Assembly: GCA_963680875.1 (NCBI GenBank)
Contig: OY804579.1
Location: 14,895,506-14,959,505, forward strand
Length of the DNA stretch: 64,000 nt
Reading direction: 5' to 3'
Source of the DNA: Bathymodiolus brooksi
Lineage: Eukaryota > Mollusca > Bivalvia > Mytilida > Modiolidae
Below, piece after piece: positions 18,364 to 32,400 of this stretch. Made by a program: the position numbers and the translations under genes. Within the stretch, counting starts at the first letter, position 1; every line of letters begins with the position of its first letter. The notes beneath the pieces were generated by a model. It searched no databases. It was not told where the DNA came from and saw only the letters and a list, made by a program, of their open reading frames with translations.

Positions 18364-18431
18364 CCTACATAGAACACATTGTCACCATTACAGATCAACA
18401 TAGAACACAATGTCTTATTTTTCTGTTACAG

Positions 18432-18521
18432 TTTCCATTATGTGATGGCTCCCATAATAAATATAATACAGAAACAGGAGATAATGTTGGACCACTTGTT
18501 TTGAAGAGGAAAAGTACCTGA
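18432..18521 (+). CDS. CISD2: CISD2-type CDGSH iron-sulfur protein, exon 3 (end)
   Basis: Encodes residues 105-133 and the TGA stop (18519-18521). It opens directly with [11 protein letters not shown], which supplies C108 and H112, completing the 3Cys-1His site that gives the family its name. ETGDNVGPL and a Lys-rich end follow, as in vertebrate CISD2 (135 residues). The acceptor is TTCTGTTACAG|. The frame continues without error from exon 2 (phase 0). Every cluster ligand is present and no frame is broken, so this looks like a functional gene. The predicted C-terminus lacks the KKxx-like ending of some homologues. Confidence 0.93.
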   Translation, partial: FPLCDGSHNKYNTETGDNVGPLVLKRKST

Positions 18522-18848
18522 TAAATAATGGTTGTTTACATGATAGAATACACTAATAAACAGGGTTGTTGACATGAAATACACTTAATAAACAGGGTTG
18601 TTTTATTTATGATAGAATACATTAATTTCAACACTAATATGCAGAGTTGTTTACATGTGGAAGTGGTATATAGCAACATATAGTATTGACTTTTACAGAG
18701 GTTGGTTTTACAAGTACTGATTTACTGATATTTATAGTATGCAAAAATGTATGTTAAATCACCGGAGACATAAAATGGCAGCAAAATTATTTGATTTGGC
18801 TAGATGATAAACATTTTTTAATTTTATAAATTGATATGGATGTTTATT
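18522..18848 (+). other. CISD2: CISD2 3' UTR and flank with short tandem repeats
   Basis: Three to four imperfect copies of a 35-55-bp unit (GGTTGTTTACATGATAGAAT, then ACAC(T)TAATAAACAG) between about 18529 and 18660. AATAAA occurs at 18555-18560 and 18587-18592, inside the repeat units, and either could be the polyadenylation signal. The transcript end cannot be fixed from sequence alone. Confidence 0.5.
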
Positions 18849-19068
18849 GTCCCCCCGCCGCTCCACGGTGGAGGGACATAGTAACGGTCCACGTCCGTCT
18901 GTGATACTTTGTTAACGTAACTCCTCTGAAACCGTTTGACGAAATATGTTCGTACTAGTATTTGGTAGTCTGCTTTTACACCATTTTCAGATTTTGATTC
19001 TTCAAAATTTGTAGGAGTTATGGGACTTAGACTATTTTTACAGTATAACATAGTTTATGTTTCATGCA
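18849..19068 (+). mobile_element. Hairpin-led repeat R7
   Basis: Opens with a hairpin 18849-18877 (GTCCCCCCGCCGCTCCAC pairing with GTGGAGGGAC), then ACGGTCCACGTCCGTCTGTG and AACTCCTCTGAAACCGTTTG, the same order of parts as R1 and R4. The 3' boundary is not clear; sequence becomes unrecognisable after about 19068. Confidence 0.5.
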
Positions 19069-19918
19069 TCATAGCCCTACCAGTTTCCAACCAAGAGTCC
19101 AAAGATGCAAAAATGAGTTTATTGTTGAGGTTTTATTAATGACTTCCTTAGGAAAATCTCTTTTAGAAATAATGTGTAGCGTTATTATGTGACTGACTAT
19201 TTTGTCATAAAAAGGTCCAGAAAGGAGGCTAATTTTTTTAACTTCCATCTTTTTTTTATATTCTTCATCCAAATTTAATGCATTTTTTTTTCTTGGAATT
19301 GATTGTGATGAGAGTAATATGTTGAAGGATTTTCTCTATTTCTTACACTTTTTGAGATAAACTGGACCAAAAGGGGGCCAAAAAGTGCTAATTTCCAAAA
19401 TTTGAATATTTCATTCAATGCAGTTTTTTGTTCTCAAAAAGCTCAAGTTATTCATGAATCAATAAAGAAAATTGCCTGTTGTATTTGGAAAAGGAGTAAA
19501 AGAGGCCAAATTCTGCAATTTTGCATACTTGGAAAATGTACACAATTTATATTTTTCTTCTAAAATTGACAAGTTTGATGTGTTTTTTTGTTTTTTAATG
19601 TTATACATGTAAGAATTCAGATAGTAATCCAGCAGATTTCCTCTATCAGTTATGATTTTTGAGATAAAGTTTGATTGCAATAAAACTGGTGCAAGAGGAA
19701 GCCTTTGTTGACAAGCTGCTATGGTATCGTGCTGTTCCTTTATTCATATTAAATGAAATATTCAAATTTGGCATGAAAGAAATATTTTCCATTGCACTGT
19801 GTTTATTGTTCATCTCTATGAATTTTGTACTATTGTTGTAAAAAATTCTATAAATAGTAAATAAAATACGAGTCATTTGAATTTGCGAAATACAAGAAAA
19901 TCATCCATGCATTTAGCT
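19069..19918. other. AT-rich intergenic DNA, possibly degenerate repeats
   Basis: Phrases such as CCAAAAGGGGGCCAAAAAGT (19369) and GTAAAAGAGGCCAAATTCTG (19496) hint at degenerate tandem units, perhaps the tail of R7. Minus-strand open frames at 19069-19876 show no family resemblance. Confidence 0.4.
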
Positions 19919-20525
19919 GCGGAACCGTAGCTCTTGGCAATCTTATTTTTTCTTTTTTTTTTTCTTCTTATTTTTATTTTTGCTACAGATTTCTATCATT
20001 TCCTCCATTTGTAAACACACAGAATGCTGACTCCAACCTAGGTCGTGCCTTTCAAATATAAATTCATTTGTTGAGTTTATTGATTGGGTAAATTGCTATC
20101 ATTCGGTTCATTTAATATTTTTTTACAATCTTCCATAGTTAATTACCTTTGTATATTTATACTTAAGTTCTTATAATAGGATAAATGTTCATTGTTCTTA
20201 ATTCCACCTTTAATTCCAGCTATCTGTTTTTGGTATCTTTGAGAAATTTAGAACTGACTTCGTGCAAATTTGCAAAATCTGACACGTAATTTCCGGAAAT
20301 GCTTGTGAAAAGTTCAGTGTTGTCTGAAGTCAATTCTATATTCTGTACATTCATCGTAATTTTGTGCAGTTAATTAGAAGGTGGAACGTACAGGTGTAGT
20401 TCTGAACATATGAATAAAACTCGAAAGGCACGACTCAGTTGGAGTTGGAATTTCGCAAGCGTACAAATGTATCAAATCCTTAGCTCTGAGGTAAAAGAAA
20501 AGACAATTAAGAGCCATGGTTCCGC
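19919..20525. mobile_element. 607-bp foldback element
   Basis: Nested inverted segments in the correct order. The outer pair is GCGGAACCGTAGCTCTTGG (19919-19937) against AGAGCCATGGTTCCGC (20510-20525). The middle pair is 20030-20053 (ACTCCAACCTAGGTCGTGCC) against 20423-20445 (GGCACGACTCAGTTGGAGT). The inner pair is AGAACTGACTTC near 20250 against GAAGTCAATTCT near 20327. The whole is an imperfect palindrome with arms of roughly 300 bp, without coding capacity. No clear target duplication. Confidence 0.65.
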
Positions 20526-21142
20526 TTATCTACCATGCTTTTAGAAAGTGAAAGTGCTGCTGTAGATGCAATTTTATAAAGGGAAGTGAAATGTGCTGTT
20601 CACTTATTAATATACTTTGTTAATGATAAATTTTTGCATTTTTTAAGCTTTGTAATATCTCACTGTAGATAAATGTTCATTATTTTGCAACCTTTGTTTT
20701 CTGACAATTTTACTGAAAATGATATTTCAAAATTCATTTCAAATACTTTTTGTGACACAATGGGGTAGAGACCCTTGATCTATTAATATATGACCAAATG
20801 ACCAAAAATGTTGAAATTTATAGGAAATACTGCCTCATCATGTAGAATTAGATAATTAGTAGGATACATTACACATTGTAGTATAAGTAAATATGGAAAG
20901 TAACAATTAAATACATGTATACTATAACTAGATAATTACCTCCCTTTATCAGAGGCAGGGAAAAAAGTATAATTTAAGAATAATCAAAGTTTTGTCAATG
21001 ATAATAAAGGGACATAATTGTAGTCTTTCAACCACTGTACAATAGAGGTGATGTGTATCTATCCCTGAAATGTTTGTATTTTGTATTGTTTTATAAGAAA
21101 TAAACAGAAATAATATACTATGTTATACATATTTTTTGTAGT
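20526..21142. other. Intergenic DNA before the satellite
   Basis: No gene or repeat recognised. It passes abruptly into the satellite at about 21143. Confidence 0.5.
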
Positions 21143-23400
21143 CCATGACATACTGTTAATCTATCATACCTTCTCTTGGCCATGACATACTGTTAATCTA
21201 TCATACCTTCTCTTGGCCATGACATACTGTTAATCTATCATACCTTCTCTTGGTCGTGACATACTGTTAATCTATCATACCTTCTCTTGGTCGTGACATA
21301 CTGTTAATCTATCATACCTTCTCTTGGTCATGACATACTGTTAATCTATCATACCTTCTCTTGGTCATGACATACTGTTAATCTGTCATATCTTTTCTTG
21401 GTCGTGACATACTGTTAATCTATCATACCTTCTCTTGGCCATGACATACTGTTAATCTATCATACCTTCTCTTGGCCATGACATACTGTTAATCTATCAT
21501 ACCTTCTCTTGGTCGTGACATACTGTTAATCTATCATACCTTCTTTTGGCCATGACATACTGTTAATCTATCATACCTTCTCTTGGTCGTGACATACTGT
21601 TAATCTATCATACCTTCTCTTGGCCATGACATACTGTTAATCTATCATACCTTCTCTCGGCCATGACATACTGTTAATCTATCATACCTTCTCTTGGCTG
21701 TGACATACTGTTAATCTATCATACCTCCTCTTGGTCGTGACATACTGTTAATCTATCATACCTTCTCTTGGTCGTGACATACTGTTAATCTATCATACCT
21801 TCTCTTGGTCGTGACATACTGTTAATCTATCATACCTTCTCTTGGTCGTGACATACTGTTAATCTATCATACCTTCTCTTGGTCGTGACATACTGTTAAT
21901 CTATCATACCTTCTCTTGGTCGTGACATACTGTTAATCTATCATACCTTCTCTTGGTCGTGACATACTGTTAATCTATCATACCTTCTCTTGGTCGTGAC
22001 ATACTGTTAATCTATCATACCTTCTCTCTTGGCCATGACATACTGTTAATCTATCATACCTTCTCTTGGTCGTGACATACTGTTAATCTATCATACCTTC
22101 TCTTGGTCGTGACATACTGTTAATCTATCATACCTTCTCTTGGTTGTGACATACTGTTAATCTATCATACCTTCTCTTGGCCATGACATACTGTTAATCT
22201 ATCATACCTTCTCTTGGTCGTGACATACTGTTAATCTATCATACCTTCTTTTGGTCGTGACATACTGTTAATCTATCATACCTTCTCTTGGCCATGACAT
22301 ACTGTTAATCTATCATACCTTCTCTTGGCCATGACATACTGTTAATCTATCATACCTTCTCTTGGCCATGACATACTGTTAATCTATCATACCTTCTCTT
22401 GGTCATGACATACTGTTAATCTGTCATATCTTTTCTTGGTCGTGACATACTGTTAATCTATCATACCTTCTCTTGGCCATGACATACTGTTAATCTATCA
22501 TACCTTCTCTTGGCCATGACATACTGTTAATCTATCATACCTTCTCTTGGCCATGACATACTGTTAATCTATCATACCTTCTCTTGGTCGTGACATACTG
22601 TTAATCTATCATACCTTCTTTTGGCCATGACATACTGTTAATCTATCATACCTTCTCTTGGTCGTGACATACTGTTAATCTATCATACCTTCTCTTGGTC
22701 GTGACATACTGTTAATCTATCATACCTTCTCTCTTGGCCATGACATACTGTTAATCTATCATACCTTCTCTTGGTCGTGACATACTGTTAATCTATCATA
22801 CCTTCTCTTGGTCGTGACATACTGTTAATCTATCATACCTTCTCTTGGCCATGACATACTGTTAATCTATCATACCTTCTCTTGGCCATGACATACTGTT
22901 AATCTATCATACCTTCTCTTGGCTGTGACATACTGTTAATCTATCATACCTTCTCTTGGCCATGACATACTGTTAATCTATCATACCTTCTCTTGGCCAT
23001 GATATACTGTTAATCTATCATACCTTCTCTTGGTCGTGACATACTGTTAATCTATCATACCTTCTCTTGGTCGTGACATACTGTTAATCTATCATACCTT
23101 CTCTTGGTCGTGACATACTGTTAATCTATCATACCTTCTCTTGGTCGTGACATACTGTTAATCTATCATACCTTCTCTTGGTCGTGACATACTGTTAATC
23201 TATCATACCTTCTCTCTTGGCCATGACATACTGTTAATCTATCATACATTCTCTTGGTCGTGACATACTGTTAATCTATCATACCTTCTCTTGGTCGTGA
23301 CATACTGTTAATCTATCATACATTCTCTTGGCTGTGACATACTGTTAGTCTGTGATACCTTCTCTTGGCTGTGACATAGTTAGTCTGTGATACCTTCTCT

Positions 23401-26400
23401 GGGCTATGACAAACTGTTAATCTATCATACCTTCTCTTGGCTGTGACATGCTGTTAGTCTGTGATACCTTCTCTTGGCTGTGACATACTGTTAGTCTGTG
23501 ATACCTTCTCTTGGCTGTGACATACTGTTAGTCTGTGATACCTTCTCTTAGCTGTGACATACTGTTAGTCTGATACCTTCTCTTGGCTGTGACATACTGT
23601 TAGTCTGTCATACCTTCTCTTGGCTGTGACATACTGTTAGTCTGTGATACCTTCTCTTGGCTGTGACATACTGTTAGTCTGTCATACTTTCTCTTGTCTG
23701 TGACATACTGTTAGTCTGTGATACCTTCTCTTGGCTGTGACATACTGTTAGTCTGTGATACCTTCTCTTGGCTGTGACATACTGTTAGTCTGTGATACCT
23801 TCTCTTGGCTGTGACATACTGTTAGTCTGTCATACCTTCTCTTGGCTGTGACATGCTGTTAGTCTGTGATACCTTCTCTTGGCTGTGACATACTGTTAGT
23901 CTGTGATACCTTCTCTTGGCTGTGACATACTGTTAGTCTGTGATACCTTCTCTTGGCTGTGACATACTGTTAATCTATCATACCTTCTCTTGGTCGTGAC
24001 ATACTGTTAATCTATCATACCTTCTCTTGGCCATGATATACTGTTAATCTATCATACCTTCTCTTGGTCGTGACATACTGTTAATCTATCATACCTTCTC
24101 TTGGTCGTGACATACTGTTAATCTATCATACCTTCTCTTGGTCGTGACATACTGTTAATCTATCATACCTTCTCTTGGTCGTGACATACTGTTAATCTAT
24201 CATACCTTCTCTTGGTCGTGACATACTGTTAATCTATCATACCTTCTCTCTTGGTCGTGACATACTGTTAATCTATCATACATTCTCTTGGTCGTGACAT
24301 ACTGTTAATCTATCATACCTTCTCTTGGTCGTGACATACTGTTAATCTATCATACCTTCTCTTGGTCGTGACATACTGTTAATCTATCATACCTTCTCTT
24401 GGCCATGACATACTGTTAATCTATCATACCTTCTCTTGGTTGTGACATACTGTTAATCTATCATACCTTCACTTGGTCGTGACATACTGTTAATCTATCA
24501 TACCTTCTCTTGGTCGTGACATACTGTTAATCTATCATACCTTCTCTTGGTCGTGACATACTGTTAATCTATCATACCTTCTCTTGGTCGTGACATACTG
24601 TTAATCTATCATACCTTCTCTTGGTCGTGACATACTGTTAATCTATCATACCTTCTCTTGGTCGTGACATACTGTTAATCTATCATACCTTCTCTCGGCC
24701 ATGACATACTGTTAATCTATCATACCTTCTCTTGGCTGTGACATACTGTTAATCTATCATACCTCCTCTTGGTCGTGACATACTGTTAATCTATCATACC
24801 TTCTCTTGGTCGTGACATACTGTTAATCTATCATACCTTCTCTTGGTCGTGACATACTGTTAATCTATCATACCTTCTCTTGGTCGTGACATACTGTTAA
24901 TCTATCATACCTTCTCTTGGTCGTGACATACTGTTAATCTATCATACCTTCTCTTGGTCGTGACATACTGTTAATCTATCATACCTTCTCTTGGTCGTGA
25001 CATACTGTTAATCTATCATACCTTCTCTTGGTCGTGACATACTGTTAATCTATCATACCTTCTCTTGGTCGTGACATACTGTTAATCTATCATACCTTCT
25101 CTCTTGGCCATGACATACTGTTAATCTATCATACCTTCTCTTGGTCGTGACATACTGTTAATCTATCATACCTTCTCTTGGTCGTGACATACTGTTAATC
25201 TATCATACCTTCTCTTGGTTGTGACATACTGTTAATCTATCATACCTTCTCTTGGCCATGACATACTGTTAATCTATCATACCTTCTCTTGGTCGTGACA
25301 TACTGTTAATCTATCATACCTTCTTTTGGTCGTGACATACTGTTAATCTATCATACCTTCTCTTGGCCATGACATACTGTTAATCTATCATACCTTCTCT
25401 TGGCCATGACATACTGTTAATCTATCATACCTTCTCTTGGCCATGACATACTGTTAATCTATCATACCTTCTCTTGGTCATGACATACTGTTAATCTGTC
25501 ATATCTTTTCTTGGTCGTGACATACTGTTAATCTATCATACCTTCTCTTGGCCATGACATACTGTTAATCTATCATACCTTCTCTTGGCCATGACATACT
25601 GTTAATCTATCATACCTTCTCTTGGCCATGACATACTGTTAATCTATCATACCTTCTCTTGGTCGTGACATACTGTTAATCTATCATACCTTCTTTTGGC
25701 CATGACATACTGTTAATCTATCATACCTTCTCTTGGTCGTGACATACTGTTAATCTATCATACCTTCTCTTGGTCGTGACATACTGTTAATCTATCATAC
25801 CTTCTCTCTTGGCCATGACATACTGTTAATCTATCATACCTTCTCTTGGTCGTGACATACTGTTAATCTATCATACCTTCTCTTGGTCGTGACATACTGT
25901 TAATCTATCATACCTTCTCTTGGCCATGACATACTGTTAATCTATCATACCTTCTCTTGGCCATGACATACTGTTAATCTATCATACCTTCTCTTGGCTG
26001 TGACATACTGTTAATCTATCATACCTTCTCTTGGCCATGACATACTGTTAATCTATCATACCTTCTCTTGGCCATGATATACTGTTAATCTATCATACCT
26101 TCTCTTGGTCGTGACATACTGTTAATCTATCATACCTTCTCTTGGTCGTGACATACTGTTAATCTATCATACCTTCTCTTGGTCGTGACATACTGTTAAT
26201 CTATCATACCTTCTCTTGGTCGTGACATACTGTTAATCTATCATACCTTCTCTTGGTCGTGACATACTGTTAATCTATCATACCTTCTCTCTTGGCCATG
26301 ACATACTGTTAATCTATCATACATTCTCTTGGTCGTGACATACTGTTAATCTATCATACCTTCTCTTGGTCGTGACATACTGTTAATCTATCATACATTC

Positions 26401-29400
26401 TCTTGGCTGTGACATACTGTTAGTCTGTGATACCTTCTCTTGGCTGTGACATAGTTAGTCTGTGATACCTTCTCTGGGCTATGACAAACTGTTAATCTAT
26501 CATACCTTCTCTTGGCTGTGACATGCTGTTAGTCTGTGATACCTTCTCTTGGCTGTGACATACTGTTAGTCTGTGATACCTTCTCTTGGCTGTGACATAC
26601 TGTTAGTCTGTGATACCTTCTCTTAGCTGTGACATACTGTTAGTCTGATACCTTCTCTTGGCTGTGACATACTGTTAGTCTGTCATACCTTCTCTTGGCT
26701 GTGACATACTGTTAGTCTGTGATACCTTCTCTTGGCTGTGACATACTGTTAGTCTGTCATACTTTCTCTTGTCTGTGACATACTGTTAGTCTGTGATACC
26801 TTCTCTTGGCTGTGACATACTGTTAGTCTGTGATACCTTCTCTTGGCTGTGACATACTGTTAGTCTGTGATACCTTCTCTTGGCTGTGACATACTGTTAG
26901 TCTGTCATACCTTCTCTTGGCTGTGACATGCTGTTAGTCTGTGATACCTTCTCTTGGCTGTGACATACTGTTAGTCTGTGATACCTTCTCTTGGCTGTGA
27001 CATACTGTTAGTCTGTGATACCTTCTCTTGGCTGTGACATACTGTTAATCTATCATACCTTCTCTTGGTCGTGACATACTGTTAATCTATCATACCTTCT
27101 CTTGGCCATGACATACTGTTAATCTATCATACCTTCTCTTGGCCATGATATACTGTTAATCTATCATACCTTCTCTTGGTCGTGACATACTGTTAATCTA
27201 TCATACCTTCTCTTGGTCGTGACATACTGTTAATCTATCATACCTTCTCTTGGTCGTGACATACTGTTAATCTATCATACCTTCTCTTGGTCGTGACATA
27301 CTGTTAATCTATCATACCTTCTCTTGGTCGTGACATACTGTTAATCTATCATACCTTCTCTCTTGGTCGTGACATACTGTTAATCTATCATACCTTCTCT
27401 TGGTCGTGACATACTGTTAATCTATCATACCTTCTCTTGGTCGTGACATACTGTTAATCTATCATACCTTCTCTTGGTCGTGACATACTGTTAATCTATC
27501 ATACCTTCTCTTGGCCATGACATACTGTTAATCTATCATACCTTCTCTTGGTTGTGACATACTGTTAATCTATCATACCTTCTCTTGGTCGTGACATACT
27601 GTTAATCTATCATACCTTCTCTTGGTCGTGACATACTGTTAATCTATCATACCTTCTCTTGGTCGTGACATACTGTTAATCTATCATACCTTCTCTTGGT
27701 CGTGACATACTGTTAATCTATCATACCTTCTCTTGGTCGTGACATACTGTTAATCTATCATACCTTCTCTTGGTCGTGACATACTGTTAATCTATCATAC
27801 CTTCTCTCGGCCATGACATACTGTTAATCTATCATACCTTCTCTTGGCTGTGACATACTGTTAATCTATCATACCTCCTCTTGGTCGTGACATACTGTTA
27901 ATCTATCATACCTTCTCTTGGTCGTGACATACTGTTAATCTATCATACCTTCTCTTGGTCGTGACATACTGTTAATCTATCATACCTTCTCTTGGTTGTG
28001 ACATACTGTTAATCTATCATACCTTCTCTTGGTCGTGACATACTGTTAATCTATCATACCTTCTCTTGGTCGTGACATACTGTTAATCTATCATACCTTC
28101 TCTTGGTCGTGACATACTGTTAATCTATCATACCTTCTCTTGGTCGTGACATACTGTTAATCTATCATACCTTCTCTTGGTCGTGACATACTGTTAATCT
28201 ATCATACCTTCTCTCTTGGCCATGACATACTGTTAATCTATCATACCTTCTCTTGGTCGTGACATACTGTTAATCTATCATACCTTCTCTTGGTCGTGAC
28301 ATACTGTTAATCTATCATACCTTCTCTTGGTTGTGACATACTGTTAATCTATCATACCTTCTCTTGGCCATGACATACTGTTAATCTATCATACCTTCTC
28401 TTGGTCGTGACATACTGTTAATCTATCATACCTTCTTTTGGTCGTGACATACTGTTAATCTATCATACCTTCTCTTGGCCATGACATACTGTTAATCTAT
28501 CATACCTTCTCTTGGCCATGACATACTGTTAATCTATCATACCTTCTCTTGGCCATGACATACTGTTAATCTATCATACCTTCTCTTGGTCATGACATAC
28601 TGTTAATCTGTCATATCTTTTCTTGGTCGTGACATACTGTTAATCTATCATACCTTCTCTTGGCCATGACATACTGTTAATCTATCATACCTTCTCTTGG
28701 CCATGACATACTGTTAATCTATCATACCTTCTCTTGGCCATGACATACTGTTAATCTATCATACCTTCTCTTGGTCGTGACATACTGTTAATCTATCATA
28801 CCTTCTTTTGGCCATGACATACTGTTAATCTATCATACCTTCTCTTGGTCGTGACATACTGTTAATCTATCATACCTTCTCTTGGTCGTGACATACTGTT
28901 AATCTATCATACCTTCTCTCTTCGCCATGACATACTGTTAATCTATCATACCTTCTCTTGGTCGTGACATACTGTTAATCTATCATACCTTCTCTTGGTC
29001 GTGACATACTGTTAATCTATCATACCTTCTCTTGGCCATGACATACTGTTAATCTATCATACCTTCTCTTGGCCATGACATACTGTTAATCTATCATACC
29101 TTCTCTTGGCTGTGACATACTGTTAATCTATCATACCTTCTCTTGGCCATGACATACTGTTAATCTATCATACCTTCTCTTGGCCATGATATACTGTTAA
29201 TCTATCATACCTTCTCTTGGTCGTGACATACTGTTAATCTATCATACCTTCTCTTGGTCGTGACATACTGTTAATCTATCATACCTTCTCTTGGTCGTGA
29301 CATACTGTTAATCTATCATACCTTCTCTTGGTCGTGACATACTGTTAATCTATCATACCTTCTCTTGGTCGTGACATACTGTTAATCTATCATACCTTCT

Positions 29401-32400
29401 CTCTTGGCCATGACATACTGTTAATCTATCATACATTCTCTTGGTCGTGACATACTGTTAATCTATCATACCTTCTCTTGGTCGTGACATACTGTTAATC
29501 TATCATACATTCTCTTGGCTGTGACATACTGTTAGTCTGTGATACCTTCTCTTGGCTGTGACATAGTTAGTCTGTGATACCTTCTCTGGGCTATGACAAA
29601 CTGTTAATCTATCATACCTTCTCTTGGCTGTGACATGCTGTTAGTCTGTGATACCTTCTCTTGGCTGTGACATACTGTTAGTCTGTGATACCTTCTCTTG
29701 GCTGTGACATACTGTTAGTCTGTGATACCTTCTCTTAGCTGTGACATACTGTTAGTCTGATACCTTCTCTTGGCTGTGACATACTGTTAGTCTGTCATAC
29801 CTTCTCTTGGCTGTGACATACTGTTAGTCTGTGATACCTTCTCTTGGCTGTGACATACTGTTAGTCTGTCATACTTTCTCTTGTCTGTGACATACTGTTA
29901 GTCTGTCATACCTTCTCTTGGCTGTGACATACTGTTAGTCTGTGATACCTTCTCTTGGCTGTGACATACTGTTAGTCTGTGATACCTTCTCTTGGCTGTG
30001 ACATACTGTTAGTCTGTCATACCTTCTCTTGGCTGTGACATGCTGTTAGTCTGTGATACCTTCTCTTGGCTGTGACATACTGTTAGTCTGTGATACCTTC
30101 TCTTGGCTGTGACATACTGTTAGTCTGTGATACCTTCTCTTGGCTGTGACATACTGTTAATCTATCATACCTTCTCTTGGTCGTGACATACTGTTAATCT
30201 ATCATACCTTCTCTTGGCCATGACATACTGTTAATCTATCATACCTTCTCTTGGCCATGATATACTGTTAATCTATCATACCTTCTCTTGGTCGTGACAT
30301 ACTGTTAATCTATCATACCTTCTCTTGGTCGTGACATACTGTTAATCTATCATACCTTCTCTTGGTCGTGACATACTGTTAATCTATCATACCTTCTCTT
30401 GGTCGTGACATACTGTTAATCTATCATACCTTCTCTTGGTCGTGACATACTGTTAATCTATCATACCTTCTCTCTTGGTCGTGACATACTGTTAATCTAT
30501 CATACATTCTCTTGGTCGTGACATACTGTTAATCTATCATACCTTCTCTTGGTCGTGACATACTGTTAATCTATCATACCTTCTCTTGGTCGTGACATAC
30601 TGTTAATCTATCATACCTTCTCTTGGCCATGACATACTGTTAATCTATCATACCTTCTCTTGGTTGTGACATACTGTTAATCTATCATACCTTCTCTTGG
30701 TCGTGACATACTGTTAATCTATCATACCTTCTCTTGGTCGTGACATACTGTTAATCTATCATACCTTCTCTTGGTCGTGACATACTGTTAATCTATCATA
30801 CCTTCTCTTGGTCGTGACATACTGTTAATCTATCATACCTTCTCTTGGTCGTGACATACTGTTAATCTATCATACCTTCTCTTGGTCGTGACATACTGTT
30901 AATCTATCATACCTTCTCTCGGCCATGACATACTGTTAATCTATCATACCTTCTCTTGGCTGTGACATACTGTTAATCTATCATACCTCCTCTTGGTCGT
31001 GACATACTGTTAATCTATCATACCTTCTCTTGGTCGTGACATACTGTTAATCTATCATACCTTCTCTTGGTCGTGACATACTGTTAATCTATCATACCTT
31101 CTCTTGGTCGTGACATACTGTTAATCTATCATACCTTCTCTTGGTCGTGACATACTGTTAATCTATCATACCTTCTCTTGGTCGTGACATACTGTTAATC
31201 TATCATACCTTCTCTTGGTCGTGACATACTGTTAATCTATCATACCTTCTCTTGGTCGTGACATACTGTTAATCTATCATACCTTCTCTTGGTCGTGACA
31301 TACTGTTAATCTATCATACCTTCTCTTGGTCGTGACATACTGTTAATCTATCATACCTTCTCTCTTGGCCATGACATACTGTTAATCTATCATACCTTCT
31401 CTTGGTCGTGACATACTGTTAATCTATCATACCTTCTCTTGGTCGTGACATACTGTTAATCTATCATACCTTCTCTTGGTTGTGACATACTGTTAATCTA
31501 TCATACCTTCTCTTGGCCATGACATACTGTTAATCTATCATACCTTCTCTTGGTCGTGACATACTGTTAATCTATCATACCTTCTTTTGGTCGTGACATA
31601 CTGTTAATCTATCATACCTTCTCTTGGCCATGACATACTGTTAATCTATCATACCTTCTCTTGGCCATGACATACTGTTAATCTATCATACCTTCTCTTG
31701 GCCATGACATACTGTTAATCTATCATACCTTCTCTTGGTCATGACATACTGTTAATCTGTCATATCTTTTCTTGGTCGTGACATACTGTTAATATATCAT
31801 ACCTTCTCTTGGCCATGACATACTGTTAATCTATCATACCTTCTCTTGGCCATGACATACTGTTAATCTATCATACCTTCTCTTGGCCATGACATACTGT
31901 TAATCTATCATACCTTCTCTTGGTCGTGACATACTGTTAATCTATCATACCTTCTTTTGGCCATGACATACTGTTAATCTATCATACCTTCTCTTGGTCG
32001 TGACATACTGTTAATCTATCATACCTTCTCTTGGTCGTGACATACTGTTAATCTATCATACCTTCTCTCTTGGCCATGACATACTGTTAATCTATCATAC
32101 CTTCTCTTGGTCGTGACATACTGTTAATCTATCATACCTTCTCTTGGTTGTGACATACTGTTAATCTATCATACATTCTCTTGGCCATGACATACTGTTA
32201 ATCTATCATACCTTCTCTTGGCCATGACATACTGTTAATCTATCATACCTTCTCTTGGCTGTGACATACTGTTAATCTATCATACCTTCTCTTGGCCATG
32301 ACATACTGTTAATCTATCATACCTTCTCTTGGCTGTGACATACTGTTAATCTATCATACCTCCTCTTGGTCGTGACATACTGTTAATCTATCATACCTTC

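Larger units (their letters stand above)
15629..18431 (+). other. CISD2: CISD2 intron 2 (2.8 kb)
   Basis: GTAATT donor and TTTTTCTGTTACAG acceptor. The intron contains a palindromic MITE, an antisense SINE, two hairpin-led repeats (one inside the other) and a sense SINE. No additional exon seen. Confidence 0.88.
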
